A stretch of 6,997 nt of DNA from Alphaproteobacteria bacterium (GTDB lineage: Bacteria > Pseudomonadota > Alphaproteobacteria > Rhizobiales > Aestuariivirgaceae), in NCBI GenBank assembly GCA_005884715.1, contig VAZZ01000088.1, forward strand, positions 1 through 6,997. Reading direction: 5' to 3'. Made by a program: the position numbers and the translations under genes. The notes under the pieces are model-generated. The model was not told the origin of the DNA. It searched no databases and worked only from the letters and a program-made list of their open reading frames with translations. This document shows, one piece after another, positions 5,656-6,997 of this stretch (positions are counted from its first letter, which is position 1; each line of letters begins with the position of its first letter).

Positions 5656-6997
5656 ATGGCCTCGAGCAACGCATCACCTGGACTGAGCAGCCTTCTGTCG
5701 GCGGCGCGCAGCGGACGCCTGAATCGCCGCACTTTCATGCAGCGCGTTCTGGCGCTTGGCGTCACCCTGCCCACGGCGGCAAGTCTGTGGTCGAAGGCAG
5801 GGAGGAGTGCGCCGGCGAAAGGCGGCCAGTTCCGGGCGGGCCTCGATGACGGCAACACCACCGACAGCATGGATACCGCGACCTATAGTTCGCGCTTCAT
5901 GATCACCATGGCTCATACCCACCGCAACTTCCTGACCGAGATCACGCCTGAGAATGATGTGACGGGAGAGCTCGCCGAATCCTGGGAGACCTCGCCCGAT
6001 GCCAAGACCTGGGTCCTGAAGCTGCGCAAAGGTGTGGAATTCCACAACGGCAAGACTTTTGATGCCATGGATGCGGCCGCATCGCTCAATCACCATCGCG
6101 GCGAGAAATCGACCTCGGGCGCCAAGTCACTTCTGGCGTCGGTCGAAAGCATCAAGGCCGATGACAAGAACACGCTGGTGGTCAAGCTCGCGAGCGGCAA
6201 TGCCGATCTGCCCTTCATGCTGACCGATTATCACCTGGTGATGCTGCCGGCCGATGGCGAAGGCACGGTCAGTTTCGAGAATCTCGCCGGCACCGGCGGC
6301 TATGTGGTCAAATCCTTCAATCCGGGCGTCGCAGCGAGCCTCGAACGCTTTCCCAATTACTGGAAATCCGACCGGGCGCATTTCGATGCGGTCGAATATA
6401 CCGCCATTCAGGATGTGAATGCGCGACAGACCGCCCTCATCACCAATTCGCTCGATGCCATGATCGAATGCGATTTCAAGACCGTGCAGATGCTCGAGCG
6501 AGATCCCAATCTCAAAGTCGATGAAGTGCCGACCGGCACCCATGTCTCGATGCCCATGCATCAGGATGTGGCGCCCTTCGACAATCCCGATGTCAGGCTC
6601 GCCCTCAAATATGCGGTCGATCGCGAAGCGACCGTCAAGATGGTCCTCAATGGCCATGGATCAATCGGCAACGACCAGCCGGTCAGCCCGATCATGCCCT
6701 ATTATGATGCTTCCATCGAACAGCGCAGCTATGATCCGGACAAGGCGAAGTTCCACCTCAAAAAGGCCGGCCTCGAAAATCTCAAAGTGGAACTGTCGGC
6801 CGCCGATGTGGTCATCACCTCGGGCGTCGACATGGCGCTTCTGTTCAGCGAGACCGCCAGAGCCGCCGGCATCGAAGTGAATGTGGTGCGCGAGTCGAAC
6901 GACAGCTACTGGTCCAATATCTGGCTCAAGAAGCCGTTCTGCCTGGCGGGCTGGGGCCAGCGTCCGACACCTGACATCATTTTCACGCTGGGCTATG
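5656..6997 (+). CDS. ABC transporter solute-binding protein, family 5, Tat-exported (3'-partial)
   Basis: This is a periplasmic binding protein of the SBP_bac_5 family, which delivers peptides, nickel, opines, glycosides or similar solutes to an ABC importer. The first 447 residues are present; the usual length is roughly 500-550, so the end lies beyond the window. The N-terminus has a twin-arginine signal: Arg24-Arg25 in NRRTFMQRV, then a hydrophobic stretch to about residue 45, so it is exported folded. Family features follow: LAESWETSPDAKTWVLKLRKGVEFHNGK, written here as LAESWE, AKTWVLKLR and VEFHNGKTF; GTGGYVVKSF; FPNYWK; and FDNPDVRLALKYAVDRE. The ATG is supported by GGAGGAG six bases upstream. 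Permease and ATPase genes would be expected just downstream. Its position after the hydrolase pair suggests it supplies their substrate, but an opposing MAPEG gene intervenes. The ligand cannot be assigned. Confidence 0.93.
   Translation, partial: MASSNASPGLSSLLSAARSGRLNRRTFMQRVLALGVTLPTAASLWSKAGRSAPAKGGQFRAGLDDGNTTDSMDTATYSSRFMITMAHTHRNFLTEITPENDVTGELAESWETSPDAKTWVLKLRKGVEFHNGKTFDAMDAAASLNHHRGEKSTSGAKSLLASVESIKADDKNTLVVKLASGNADLPFMLTDYHLVMLPADGEGTVSFENLAGTGGYVVKSFNPGVAASLERFPNYWKSDRAHFDAVEYTAIQDVNARQTALITNSLDAMIECDFKTVQMLERDPNLKVDEVPTGTHVSMPMHQDVAPFDNPDVRLALKYAVDREATVKMVLNGHGSIGNDQPVSPIMPYYDASIEQRSYDPDKAKFHLKKAGLENLKVELSAADVVITSGVDMALLFSETARAAGIEVNVVRESNDSYWSNIWLKKPFCLAGWGQRPTPDIIFTLGY

Noticed and set aside
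5674..6096. Minus-strand frame opposite the start of the solute-binding gene
   Set aside because: The plus strand encodes a clear Tat signal and SBP_bac_5 domain with a strong ribosome binding site; the antisense product is unrecognisable.

Overview
The window is about 7 kb of GC-rich, densely coding DNA. It looks like the chromosome or a large replicon of an alphaproteobacterium, most likely of the Hyphomicrobiales (Rhizobiales) type. This assignment is an inference from the style of the proteins: a YcbB-like L,D-transpeptidase, a GlxA-type AraC regulator, a Tat-exported family-5 solute-binding protein, and GTG starts. No rRNA, tRNA, CRISPR array, insertion sequence or phage gene was seen.

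Layout from left to right. (1) Positions 2-805 hold the 3' part of an L,D-transpeptidase that crosslinks peptidoglycan; its start lies outside the window. (2) Positions 880-1737 hold a ten-helix DMT/EamA permease. (3) Positions 1807-2757 hold a GlxA-family transcription regulator (DJ-1/PfpI sensor domain plus AraC DNA-binding domain), followed by an imperfect palindrome. (4) Positions 2758-2924 are intergenic and carry a 7-bp direct repeat spaced by exactly 21 bp, a candidate operator. (5) Positions 2925-4229 hold an M24-fold metalloenzyme that resembles the DMSP lyase DddP. It abuts, with no gap, (6) an isochorismatase-fold cysteine hydrolase at 4230-4913. (7) A MAPEG-family membrane protein at 5064-5462 is on the minus strand. 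(8) Positions 5656-6997 hold the first 447 codons of a family-5 (peptide/nickel/opine type) ABC transporter solute-binding protein with a twin-arginine signal, cut by the window end.

The regulator, M24 enzyme, cysteine hydrolase, binding protein and possibly the permease look like a small-molecule uptake and breakdown locus. The substrate cannot be read from the sequence. The most interesting point is the M24 enzyme. Its six predicted metal ligands have the same spacing as the published DddP ligands as I recall them, but the position of the recalled catalytic base (Asp377) is Gly. The His that peptidases carry just before the conserved Glu is also absent at that place. It may therefore be neither a DMSP lyase nor a prolidase. 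The other genes are ordinary members of known families.
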